NCBI GenBank assembly: GCA_030151845.1
Contig: JASLCM010000030.1
Span: 1-8,495 of the forward strand
Direction: 5' to 3'
Source: Bacteroides sp.
Lineage (GTDB): Bacteria > Bacteroidota > Bacteroidia > Bacteroidales > Bacteroidaceae
DNA: 8,495 bases
In this document: piece by piece, positions 1 to 6,609 of the stretch
Layout of the letters: the number at the start of each line of letters is the position of its first letter
Position numbering within the stretch: the stretch's first letter is position 1
Notes under the pieces: model-generated
Told to the model about the DNA's origin: nothing
The model's input: only the letters and a program-made list of their open reading frames with translations
Databases searched by the model: none
Translations under genes and position numbers: made by a program

Positions 1-346
1 ACGATGTCGAAAACGATACCGTTGATTAATAGCCTAAAACCCTCCTCACTTTCACAGCAAATAGAGTTAACTATGTTGTAAAACAGAATAAAAAGAGAAG
101 TCATAAGTACACACAGAGCGTCTACTAAGTATCTTAATTGCCCAATGTCTAATTTTGAGTTCTTTTTCTTCTGAATGGTTAAGGATAAAGTTTTTTAAAC
201 GAAGAAATAGACTCTCCCCCTACAACAAGTAATGGGTCAAGAGGAGCTTCAACCAAGCTAGTATCAAGAAGTTAATGTTTATTGATTTTGATACTAAGAA
301 AAAGGCTCTCGTCTACAGGAGTTAGTTTAACACCTAAGCTTAAAGT
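1..346 (-). pseudogene. possible decayed or frameshifted coding remnant, partial
   Basis: I do not recognise this gene and the call is tentative. Read on the minus strand, codons from 346 to 272 give a protein-like frame containing KLTPVDESLFL, which stops at TAA (274-272). The same frame resumes at 271 with LVEAPLDPLLVVGGES and stops at 179. Another frame is open from 194 to the left edge: 64 codons with a hydrophobic stretch around ALCVLMTSLFILFYN and then CCESEEGFRLLINGIVFDI. The 271-179 and 194-1 frames join if one base is added to the run of six A (minus strand, plus positions 191-196). That fits a homopolymer frameshift in a decaying gene, or a sequencing error. Alternatively a real short gene starts at the ATG at 104, though no ribosome binding site is visible there. 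Chance open frames in AT-rich DNA remain possible. The rest of 1-421 holds nothing else I can support. Confidence 0.25.
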
Positions 347-421
347 TTATTTTTTCAATTTTACAGGAAAGAACTTTTAATCGTTTAATAGCCCACTAGA
401 AATGAATCTCATCTTCCATAA

Positions 422-460
422 AAATGCCCCCAAAGTTTAATCCAAACCTTGGGGGCATTT
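422..460 (-). terminator. intrinsic terminator of the glycan operon
   Basis: The 12-bp perfect stem AAATGCCCCCAA (422-433) pairs with TTGGGGGCATTT (449-460). After one mismatch, GTTT/AAAC (435-438 with 444-447) extends the stem. Read on the minus strand the hairpin ends in five T (positions 425-421), so it best terminates the deacetylase operon, whose last stop codon is 34 bp away. The plus-strand side ends in only three T. Confidence 0.85.
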
Positions 461-493
461 CAAATTCCTAGTTACCTAAATAGGCTTCAACCA

Positions 494-1861
494 CTATTTA
501 GTACCGTTCCATAGCTTTTTTTTATTCTCCTCCTTATTCACCAGCTCCTTTACAGGGAGTCGGAAGAAGAGCTCATTACTTCGTACGTATCGGTTAAAAT
601 AGTCTTTCTCTATACTTAAATACTTTTCACGCAAACGCGTAAAACCATTTGCAAGAAGCCTGTTCCAGAGTCGGTAGCTCGTAGTAGACCGCAAGTCGTT
701 CATTCCATCAAAAGCAAAAATTTTATTCAACTGCTCCTCTTCACCGAGAGGAAAAGAGAAGAATCCTTCACAATAGATACTGGCATCGAATTTAGGAGGA
801 AGCGTCATAATACTCCCCATTCTTCCATAAGGATAATACTCCGCATCTTTATAATGGTTGGTGTAAAACAGAAATTCCCCCTCCTCTCTACCCAGTTTTT
901 CCAGAGCCTCTATAGTAGCTAAGGTAGCATACTGATGGTCCTCGTGACTGTCTATGTAAGGATGAGCTGTTAGAATGAGATCGGGTTGAACGTGTTCTAT
1001 CACTCGCTTGATATTCTCTACCACAGCCTCCCAGTTGGAGCCATCTACCATATCGTGGACTAACGGATTGGTATTCTGTTTTCTAAAGAGAGAGACATCC
1101 GAGGTGGGCATCTTACCCGATCCTATCTCCTTCCCTTTATTTAGAAACATCTCCTCTAGCGTGTCATTGAAATAACCTAAATTGAGCAAATGATTCGGGT
1201 CTACCCCTGCCAACAACGGAACAGTCAGGCTGTTCCAAGTTCGCAAATCCCCTTTTTTACGATGATGCTTAGCCACCTCGTGCTTGGGATATAGCTCCTT
1301 ATAGGTAAAGTATCCCCCCTCTCCTGCCGAAAGGGTAAGGATAAAAGTATTCTTTGCATATTTTTCATAGAGTCCGTAGGCAGCAATCTCAGCATCATCG
1401 GGATGTGGAGCAATAATCAACAGTTTTTTATCTACTAAACTTGGATTTTTATAGAAAGAGAGCTCTACCTCTCCGTCCAACGCTTTTAATCGTTTTCCCG
1501 AAATTTTGAGCTGCTTGTTTGCTCCAAAAAGATTACTCAAATTGAGGTAACGTATCCCCTCTGAGCCATATTCGGCATACTGTTTAAAAACCCCACGATC
1601 GCTCTTTACCACTAAATAAGGGTGAGCAAAATTGCCCAGAAAAGTCGATTTAACACCTACTTTTGCAAAAATAGTATAACTATCATCCAAGTAACTGGGT
1701 AAGGTTAGCACTCCCTCTTTAAGTCTTACCACCTCATTTACAGGGAGGTTATAAATGTAATCACTCTTCACCTTAAACGGATAATACGACCTCCTTTTTC
1801 GAAAGAGAAGGGCACCTACACCCAATAAAATTAAAACTCCAATGAGAAGTGCCTTATTCAT
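494..1861 (-). CDS. membrane-anchored PIG-L/LmbE family deacetylase
   Basis: This 455-residue protein belongs to the PIG-L (LmbE-like) family of zinc-dependent de-N-acetylases, which remove acetyl groups from N-acetylated sugars. The signature PHPDDAE lies at 152-158. By analogy with MshB, H153, D156 and H309 should bind zinc, D155 is the general base, and H306 of HEDH (306-309) is the second catalytic histidine, so the site looks intact. Residues 3-20 form one membrane segment followed by RKRR (21-24). The positive-inside rule then places the enzyme in the cytoplasm. Residues about 30-140 are an extra region ahead of the catalytic domain that I cannot assign. It is the last gene of a three-gene operon. 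Its start lies 3 nt after the glycosyltransferase stop, with AGGAGA overlapping the end of that gene as a good ribosome binding site. The likely substrate is a lipid-linked glycan or LPS-core intermediate (inference). Confidence 0.88.
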   Translation of the reverse strand: MNKALLIGVLILLGVGALLFRKRRSYYPFKVKSDYIYNLPVNEVVRLKEGVLTLPSYLDDSYTIFAKVGVKSTFLGNFAHPYLVVKSDRGVFKQYAEYGSEGIRYLNLSNLFGANKQLKISGKRLKALDGEVELSFYKNPSLVDKKLLIIAPHPDDAEIAAYGLYEKYAKNTFILTLSAGEGGYFTYKELYPKHEVAKHHRKKGDLRTWNSLTVPLLAGVDPNHLLNLGYFNDTLEEMFLNKGKEIGSGKMPTSDVSLFRKQNTNPLVHDMVDGSNWEAVVENIKRVIEHVQPDLILTAHPYIDSHEDHQYATLATIEALEKLGREEGEFLFYTNHYKDAEYYPYGRMGSIMTLPPKFDASIYCEGFFSFPLGEEEQLNKIFAFDGMNDLRSTTSYRLWNRLLANGFTRLREKYLSIEKDYFNRYVRSNELFFRLPVKELVNKEENKKKLWNGTK

Positions 1862-1864
1862 AAC

Positions 1865-2983
1865 TTATCTCCTTTTATTTATAATCTCTTGATAAAGCTC
1901 TTTTGTTTGCTTTGCACACTCCTGCGCAGTAAATCGCTTCATTAACATTCGATAGGCATTCTGCGCTAAGTGCTCTTTTAAATATTCATCTTTCATTAAT
2001 TCACGAATGAAATGAGCCAAAGAGGCAAAATCTCCAATCTCACACATCATCCCTGTTTCCCGATGGGTTATAGCCTCTGCAATACCTCCTGCATTGGTTG
2101 TAACAACCGGCTTCTTATTTAAGAAAGCCTCATAAATGGTAAGAGGCAGACCCTCAGACTTAGAAGACATCATAAAAAGATCGAACTGAGGCATTAGGTA
2201 CTTGGCATGAGCCACCTTACCTGCAAAAGTAATGTAAGAGGCTAATCCATACTCTTCAATCATAGCCTCTAGCCGAGGAGTGATCTCATCGGTCTTATCT
2301 CCCACTTGGAAGAAGTGTACCCCTTGGCAGTTCAAGGTGTTTACCAAATAATTTACCGCCTCTACAAAAGTGGGCAAATCTTTTGCATCCACATGGTTAG
2401 CGATATTTCCCACCAAGAACAGATTTTCGTCGATTCCAAAAGTTGAGCAGATATCAAAAGGAGGTTCCCCTTTTGTTTCATCTACAGATATCCCGTCGTA
2501 TATCGTTTGTAGTTTGGGGTAGTTTTTGGGCTTCAAATGGGACTGCAGACTCGCTTTTCCGGCATTGGTAACACAAATTATTTTATCGATCCCCTTATAG
2601 TTGTATTTGTATCTACTCAATAGATTGGTATGCTCGGTCATCCCCTTACGTGAAAAAACCGTAGGAGTATGCAAACCAAACCTTAAATCGGCCAAAACAT
2701 ATACCGTGAGGAAGTTACTGGTATGCGCATGAATTGCATCTATTTTAAACTCCTCAATGGCCCTACGCAAGTTCTTTCCCAACGCACTGCTGTAAATGCT
2801 CTTGCGAGGCTGACTCACCGTTGGAATTTTATTCTTCTTGGCATATTTTTCTATAGCCGATCCCTCATAGCAGAAGATAAAATTCTCTACCCCTAGAGGT
2901 TTTAAATTCCGAATTAAATCGGCCAGTTGCTGTTCATTGCCACTCCAGTGGTGTTTTGACCCCGAAAGGTGTAATATTCGCAT
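1865..2983 (-). CDS. GT4 family glycosyltransferase
   Basis: This 372-residue protein has the two-Rossmann (GT-B) layout of glycosyltransferase family 4. The N-terminus MRILHLSGS carries the first beta strand. The N-terminal domain includes the IDAIHAHTSN strand (81-90). The C-terminal domain starts near LFLVGNIANHVDAKDL (188-203) and contains AGKVAHAKYLMPQFDLF (254-270). The diagnostic EX7E motif is E277-G-L-P-L-T-I-Y-E285, within SKSEGLPLTIYEAF; it is the nucleotide-sugar-binding signature of retaining GT4 enzymes. It is soluble, with no membrane segment, and probably acts at the inner face of the membrane on a growing lipopolysaccharide or capsule chain. The sugar donor cannot be read from the sequence. 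It starts 11 nt after the ATP-grasp gene, preceded by A-rich sequence rather than a Shine-Dalgarno, and its end carries the ribosome binding site of the deacetylase gene, suggesting translational coupling. Confidence 0.92.
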   Translation of the reverse strand: MRILHLSGSKHHWSGNEQQLADLIRNLKPLGVENFIFCYEGSAIEKYAKKNKIPTVSQPRKSIYSSALGKNLRRAIEEFKIDAIHAHTSNFLTVYVLADLRFGLHTPTVFSRKGMTEHTNLLSRYKYNYKGIDKIICVTNAGKASLQSHLKPKNYPKLQTIYDGISVDETKGEPPFDICSTFGIDENLFLVGNIANHVDAKDLPTFVEAVNYLVNTLNCQGVHFFQVGDKTDEITPRLEAMIEEYGLASYITFAGKVAHAKYLMPQFDLFMMSSKSEGLPLTIYEAFLNKKPVVTTNAGGIAEAITHRETGMMCEIGDFASLAHFIRELMKDEYLKEHLAQNAYRMLMKRFTAQECAKQTKELYQEIINKRR

Positions 2984-2994
2984 GTTACTTGTTT

Positions 2995-3909
2995 TTAATA
3001 TTCGGTTATTTCGTTCTTTCCTTTTGGCAACTGAGGCAAAGTTAACAGCTCCCCTATTTTGTAGTTATACGCATCGGGAATAAAATCATCTCTACCATCG
3101 GCTGGATAAAAAGTCATCTCCCCAAAAACAGTTCGCCCATTGATGGAGTAAAAGTCGACCCGCACAAAAGGAAATCGGTCGGCTAATTTCTCTGCTAACT
3201 CCAACATCTCCTCAAAATTTTCGGGTTTTGGAACCGACTCTTTAATAACCATCTCCTGGGGAACATCACGAAAAGGAAGTTGCTTAAAGTCAGTATCAAA
3301 AAAGGCCGATGAGTGATCCTCTCTTCGATCCAGATGAACCTCTAAGAACTTAGGCTTCCCATGGAAGCAGTAAAATTTATAATCGGTTAGCGAACTATGG
3401 TTGGCCTCCTCCATGAACTTATCCACCATAAAGCGAGGCTTCACATCTTTGTAGGCCCACTCTAACCCACCGCGATAGTATTGGTTACGATGCTTCCACT
3501 TTAACATTTTCAGCTTTGCTTTGCACCAGTTTACCTTGGTTTTATCGGTAACGATGAGGTTGTAACCGTAACCATGCACCCCTTTAATTACAAACTGATT
3601 GGGAAGTTCATCCAGCTTTATCGCATTAATATCTTCGTAAACCCCCAAACACGCATTGAGGTATTGCTCACCAATTTTCTCTTTAACATATTCACGTACA
3701 GCATATTTATCTACCAGCTGATTTAAAATCTTAGGGTGATAATGAGCCTTTAACCACTGAATTTTTTCGTTAAACCGAACGGGGTTGTTGTCGTTGTATT
3801 TATGTCCCGAGTAATACTCGTAGTAGTAACCAACGTACTTATGAGGAGGAAGAAATTTCATCCTTTTTAAAAGGCCTAACCAGGCCTTTCTCCATACTTT
3901 CGCTGTCAT
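2995..3909 (-). CDS. TupA-like ATP-grasp protein
   Basis: This 304-residue protein matches the TupA-like ATP-grasp family (Pfam ATPgrasp_TupA). TupA itself is linked to teichuronopeptide synthesis in alkaliphilic Bacillus, where an amide bond to a uronic-acid polymer is expected. Family landmarks visible here are the N-terminal NPVRFNEKIQWLKAHY (42-57), DKYAVREYV (67-75), the nucleotide-binding strand FVIKGVHG (106-113, K109), DYKFYCFHGKPKFLEV (176-191), and the metal/ATP region VRVDFY (249-254) with GEMTFYPADG (263-272, E264). No signal peptide or membrane segment is seen. It is the first gene of the glycan operon, 12 nt or so from the predicted transcription start. Database entries often label such proteins as glycosyltransferases, but the fold signature is ligase-like. 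The substrate is unknown; adding an amino acid or amine to the glycan is the natural inference. An in-frame ATG at residue 17 is an alternative but weaker start. Confidence 0.8.
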   Translation of the reverse strand: MTAKVWRKAWLGLLKRMKFLPPHKYVGYYYEYYSGHKYNDNNPVRFNEKIQWLKAHYHPKILNQLVDKYAVREYVKEKIGEQYLNACLGVYEDINAIKLDELPNQFVIKGVHGYGYNLIVTDKTKVNWCKAKLKMLKWKHRNQYYRGGLEWAYKDVKPRFMVDKFMEEANHSSLTDYKFYCFHGKPKFLEVHLDRREDHSSAFFDTDFKQLPFRDVPQEMVIKESVPKPENFEEMLELAEKLADRFPFVRVDFYSINGRTVFGEMTFYPADGRDDFIPDAYNYKIGELLTLPQLPKGKNEITEY

Positions 3910-3927
3910 TCTTCTTAGTTATTTCCG

Positions 3928-3935
3928 CAAATATA
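3928..3935 (-). promoter_or_regulatory. Bacteroidota -7 promoter box for the glycan operon
   Basis: On the minus strand this reads TATATTTG, an exact match to the TAnnTTTG box used by the Bacteroidota primary sigma factor. A TTG that could be the -33 element lies at 3958-3960, 22 bp upstream, slightly longer than the usual 19-21. Transcription would start near 3921, leaving a leader of about 12 nt before the ATP-grasp start at 3909. Confidence 0.6.
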
Positions 3936-3937
3936 TG

Positions 3938-3945
3938 TATTTTTG
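3938..3945 (+). promoter_or_regulatory. Bacteroidota -7 promoter box for the GT2 gene
   Basis: TATTTTTG is an exact match to TAnnTTTG. TTAG (3915-3918), one base from the -33 consensus TTTG, lies 19 bp upstream. The predicted transcription start near 3951-3953 rules out the in-frame ATG at 3935 as the translation start and leaves 3953 (almost leaderless) or 3968 as candidates. The box is only 2 bp from the opposing -7 box at 3928-3935. Confidence 0.6.
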
Positions 3946-3967
3946 TGCTCTCATGAACAATTCAAGA

Positions 3968-4780
3968 ATGGAAATATCAGTAATCATCAGCACCTACAAC
4001 GCCAAAGAGTGGCTAGAAAAGGTGCTGTGGGGGTACAACGTACAGACCTACACCAACTTTGAGATGGTTATCGCCGATGATGGATCGCGCGAAGACACTC
4101 GGGAGTTAATTGAGCGCTTCAAAGAGGTATCCAACTACCCCATAACGCATGTTTGGCACGAAGACCGTGGCTTTCAAAAATCGGCAATCTTAAACAAAGC
4201 CATTTTAGCCTGTAAAACTCCCTACATCATCATGTCTGATGGAGACTGTATTCCAAAAAAAGATTTTGTAGAGGTTCATCACCGTGAAAGAGAGCAAGGA
4301 AGATTCCTATCGGGCGGATACTTTAAACTCCCCCTAACTATTTCCAAAGCAATTACCGAAGAGGATGTTGAGAAACAAAACTGTTTTCATATAGATTGGT
4401 TACTTGAGCGTGGATTAAAGAAGAGCTTTAAAAACAACAAACTTACCGCTACGGGGTGGAAAGAGAAATTCTTGAATGCCGTAACTCCTACTCGCCCAAC
4501 GTGGAACGGACATAACGCTTCGGGATGGACCAAAGATATTCTCGAAGTTCGTGGCTTAGATGAACGCATGCAGTATGGAGGACAAGATAGAGAGCTGGGT
4601 GAACGATTGGTTAACTTGGGCATCAAGGGCAAGCAAATTCGTTACAGCGCCATTGTGATTCACTTGGACCATCCTCGAGGATATGCAAACAAAGAGAGCT
4701 GGGCGAAGAACTATGCCATACGAAAAGAGACACGAAGCAAAAAGATCAAACAAACTTCATACGGTATTAAGAGAGGCTAA
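3968..4780 (+). CDS. GT2 family glycosyltransferase with galactosyltransferase-type C-terminal region
   Basis: This is a GT-A fold family 2 glycosyltransferase. From this start the protein has 270 residues and opens directly with the family's first strand, MEISVIISTYN. The UDP-binding strand ends in ADDGS (residues 36-40), and the metal-binding DXD is SDGDC (90-94). The acceptor-side motif NGHNASGWTKDILEVRGLDE is followed by YGGQDRELGERL (203-214), which resembles the C-terminal region of galactosyltransferase-like GT2 enzymes; IHLDHPRGY (231-239) holds a possible extra metal-binding histidine. In-frame ATGs also exist at 3935 and 3953. The first lies upstream of the promoter box and is unlikely; 3953 would be nearly leaderless. 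The gene diverges from the ATP-grasp/GT4/deacetylase operon, which suggests that it works on the same surface glycan. Donor and acceptor are unknown. Confidence 0.9.
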   Translation: MEISVIISTYNAKEWLEKVLWGYNVQTYTNFEMVIADDGSREDTRELIERFKEVSNYPITHVWHEDRGFQKSAILNKAILACKTPYIIMSDGDCIPKKDFVEVHHREREQGRFLSGGYFKLPLTISKAITEEDVEKQNCFHIDWLLERGLKKSFKNNKLTATGWKEKFLNAVTPTRPTWNGHNASGWTKDILEVRGLDERMQYGGQDRELGERLVNLGIKGKQIRYSAIVIHLDHPRGYANKESWAKNYAIRKETRSKKIKQTSYGIKRG

Positions 4781-4802
4781 ATACCTCTCCCAATTCAAAT
4801 TC

Positions 4803-4836
4803 AAGGTGCAGCTGTAAAACAGTTAGCACCTTTTTT
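4803..4836 (+). terminator. intrinsic terminator of the GT2 gene
   Basis: AAGGTGC (4803-4809) pairs with GCACCTT (4826-4832). After a single bulged A, the stem continues as AGCTGT with ACAGTT around a short A-rich loop, and it is followed by six T (4831-4836). It lies 22 bp past the GT2 stop and is clearly oriented to the plus strand. I see no matching terminator for the converging GNAT gene in 4837-4985. Confidence 0.88.
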
Positions 4837-4985
4837 ATCTATTTTATATACCACAGCTTGAAAAAAGTCCGATAAAAGAGTCAGCTAGAGATTCGGTAAA
4901 ATAAGGAATAAGTAAACACTAAAAGAACCTTTTCTCCACACCTTGAGGTGCAGAGTAAAACAGAAGCATACAGCGAAAAAGAGAT

Positions 4986-5435
4986 TTAGCTTAACTCCAT
5001 TTTTAAGTAAATCATATCGACCAGCTGTCTTGTTCCCTCATAGATAGGCTTAGCGTAATTATCTACAAAGAAGTTTTTCACTTTCCGATAGGGAGTAAAA
5101 CCTAAGCTTTTATAAAAAGCAAGCGTTTTATCACTATCTCCAGTACCAACAATCATTCGTACCGCCCTATCTTTGTACCAATCGAGTACAAATTTCACAA
5201 GTGCTGTGCCATACCCTCTTTTTTGAAGTTTAGGCTCTACCGCCACATTCTTTAATTCATAGATGTTACTTCCTTCGTTGGTTACTACACAAACAGCCAC
5301 CACCTCTTCATTGTCGTAAAGAGCAAAGAGCTCTCCTCGATCCAAGTAGCGATCAATCATTTTCTCCTCTTCATCTCCTACCAACAAGAGATCTAAATAC
5401 CGTTTTTTGTTGTTTGAAACATGTCTAACTTCCAT
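4986..5435 (-). CDS. GNAT family N-acetyltransferase
   Basis: This 149-residue protein is a single-domain GCN5-related acetyltransferase, which moves an acetyl group from acetyl-CoA to an amine. The order of elements is typical: GELFALYDNEEVVAVCVV (strands 2-3, near 34-51), YELKNVAVEPKLQKRGYGTALV (strand 4 and motif A, 59-80), with the pyrophosphate-binding Q/RxxGxG/A seen as QKRGYGT (71-77), then the DKTLAFYKSLGF helix and strand (102-113). The C-terminal tail, NFFVDNYAKPIYEG then DMIYLKMEL, is of a type I associate with YvbK-like GNAT enzymes, but the substrate cannot be told. It stands alone, converging with the GT2 gene, and has an A-rich leader (AAATGAAAAACA) with no Shine-Dalgarno. There is no sequence evidence that it belongs to either neighbouring system. 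Confidence 0.88.
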   Translation of the reverse strand: MEVRHVSNNKKRYLDLLLVGDEEEKMIDRYLDRGELFALYDNEEVVAVCVVTNEGSNIYELKNVAVEPKLQKRGYGTALVKFVLDWYKDRAVRMIVGTGDSDKTLAFYKSLGFTPYRKVKNFFVDNYAKPIYEGTRQLVDMIYLKMELS

Positions 5436-5772
5436 TGTTTTTCATTTAAAGGTTCTCTACCCTATAAACGAATAAAGAGGTTGGTTTGTTCACTCTATTA
5501 TGCACCATTTCCAACAAACTAATACTTTGTTTAACAAGAGCTTGCACTATATATAGCTGGTAGTTAGAAGAACAAAAAAAGCCTTACTTACTCCTCTAAG
5601 GTACAGAAGCTAGCTCCTTAGCTTATCAGCCTTATTTTAAGAAAAATATGAAGTAAATCTTTTCTTGATGGCGTAAAGTTTAGTCCCCAGTACCCCCGAA
5701 AAAGCAAACTCTTCCTGCTTATTTTTCGCACACACAAACTTATAAACTGAAACTACACTCTTAAAAGCAATG
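5436..5772. other. gene-free stretch between GNAT and ric
   Basis: No reading frame here looks like a gene. An exact TAnnTTTG box on the minus strand (TAAGTTTG, 5735-5742) could start a transcript toward the GNAT gene with a leader of about 290 nt, but no convincing -33 partner is seen. A 7-bp stem, CGAAAAA (5697-5703) with TTTTTCG (5722-5728), and a 6-bp stem, CTAAGG (5596-5601) with CCTTAG (5616-5621), fall within that leader. I cannot assign a riboswitch or small RNA family to them. Confidence 0.4.
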
Positions 5773-5820
5773 AAAAGAGCCCTATCAAACACGCTATTTT
5801 AGTGCAGATAGGACTCTTTT
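5773..5820 (-). terminator. intrinsic terminator of the hcp-ric operon
   Basis: AAAAGAG (5773-5779) pairs with CTCTTTT (5814-5820). After one C-A mismatch, CCTATC (5781-5786) pairs with GATAGG (5807-5812), and CAC/GTG near the loop can also pair. Both outer arms end in four A or T, so the hairpin could act in both directions, but it lies 51 bp beyond the ric stop codon and most likely serves that operon. Confidence 0.8.
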
Positions 5821-5871
5821 ATTAGGTGTAACTTTGGGAAGTACTCCTTTTATTCACCCCTTAAAGAAAAG

Positions 5872-6609
5872 CTAGAGAACACGCTCCTCCAATAAAATAG
5901 CCTTTGGAAAGAGAATGTTATTTTCCACATGAATATGAAGATGTAAATTCTCCTCAAAAATTTCCAACTGCCTCATAAGAAGTCGGTAGGAGTCGCATGC
6001 ATCTTGTGGAGCAAGATATCCATTTGTAAGCTTGGAGATCTCTCTAAATCGCTCTCCCTCATTATCATGCTCCATTTTCATAACCTCAATAGGGTTATTT
6101 ACTGTTCCGCAATGGAATGAGGCTACAGCTCTCTTCTCCTCTTCGGCTTCAAGAAACTCCCTAATCAAAGGAAAAAGAACAAGCTCCTCCTTATCCAAAT
6201 GGCTCTCCAAATCTTGCAAAGAGGCACTAAATAAGGTTTGAACCCTTAGCAGTTCTGGGTGCGCTCCCCCATGAACACGCACCACCCTCTCTAAAAGCCC
6301 TATGAGTTCAGGCCCGCTCTCCCGAATAAACCGATGGTGGTATTTTACCACATAATCGATCAGTAGATCGAGCGACCACGCTTTAAAATCCAATGCTTTC
6401 TTTTGTGGGCTGTGGTTCGATAGGGTTTCTAACTCCTTAAAAACCTCCTCTACCGAAGCTCCAGCCTGTTCTATGGCATCGGTTAATAGAACCTCTCCTC
6501 CGCAACAGAAATCTACGTTGTATTTTGCTAAAACCTCAGCAAAAGCAATGTTTTGAGCAACAAGCTCTCCTACTCGTATGTTTTTAAACTTTTCCATTAT
6601 GCTATCCAT
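5872..6609 (-). CDS. ric: iron-sulfur cluster repair di-iron protein Ric (YtfE/ScdA/DnrN)
   Basis: This 245-residue protein is the Ric/YtfE/ScdA family di-iron protein that helps restore iron-sulfur clusters damaged by nitric oxide or oxidants. The N-terminal ScdA_N domain carries the DFCCGG signature (33-38, C35 and C36). The hemerythrin-like four-helix domain has the expected di-iron ligands, aligned with those of E. coli YtfE: H91 in KYHHRF, H137 and E141 in SHLDKEELVLFP, H181 in KMEHD, and H225 and E229 in HIHVENNILFP. All are present, so it should be active. It is slightly longer than YtfE (220) because of a short insert around FHCGTVNNP. The gene overlaps the end of hcp: the ATG chosen here overlaps by 13 nt, while a second in-frame ATG at 6597 forms TAATG with the hcp stop. 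Either way translation is probably coupled to hcp. Confidence 0.95.
   Translation of the reverse strand: MDSIMEKFKNIRVGELVAQNIAFAEVLAKYNVDFCCGGEVLLTDAIEQAGASVEEVFKELETLSNHSPQKKALDFKAWSLDLLIDYVVKYHHRFIRESGPELIGLLERVVRVHGGAHPELLRVQTLFSASLQDLESHLDKEELVLFPLIREFLEAEEEKRAVASFHCGTVNNPIEVMKMEHDNEGERFREISKLTNGYLAPQDACDSYRLLMRQLEIFEENLHLHIHVENNILFPKAILLEERVL

Noticed and set aside
3..29. Plus-strand frame at the left edge reading DVENDTVD then stop, as if the end of a gene
   Set aside because: Eight codons are too few to support a call, and the opposite strand gives a longer and more protein-like open frame.
78..4963. GTAAAACAG occurs four times (78-86, near 863-871, 4814-4822, 4955-4963)
   Set aside because: One copy is inside the deacetylase gene encoding Leu-Phe-Tyr and another lies in a probable coding remnant encoding the same residues. 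Only the two copies near 4800-4960 share flanking sequence, reported separately; the rest look coincidental.
5547..5556. Perfect 10-bp palindrome CTATATATAG
   Set aside because: It is made of alternating A and T in an AT-rich gap and is not placed sensibly relative to any promoter or gene end.
5574..5637. Possible terminator: CTAAGG/CCTTAG hairpin followed on the minus strand by seven T
   Set aside because: The 6-bp stem ends about 15 nt before the T run and the loop is 14 nt, so it lacks the shape of an intrinsic terminator.
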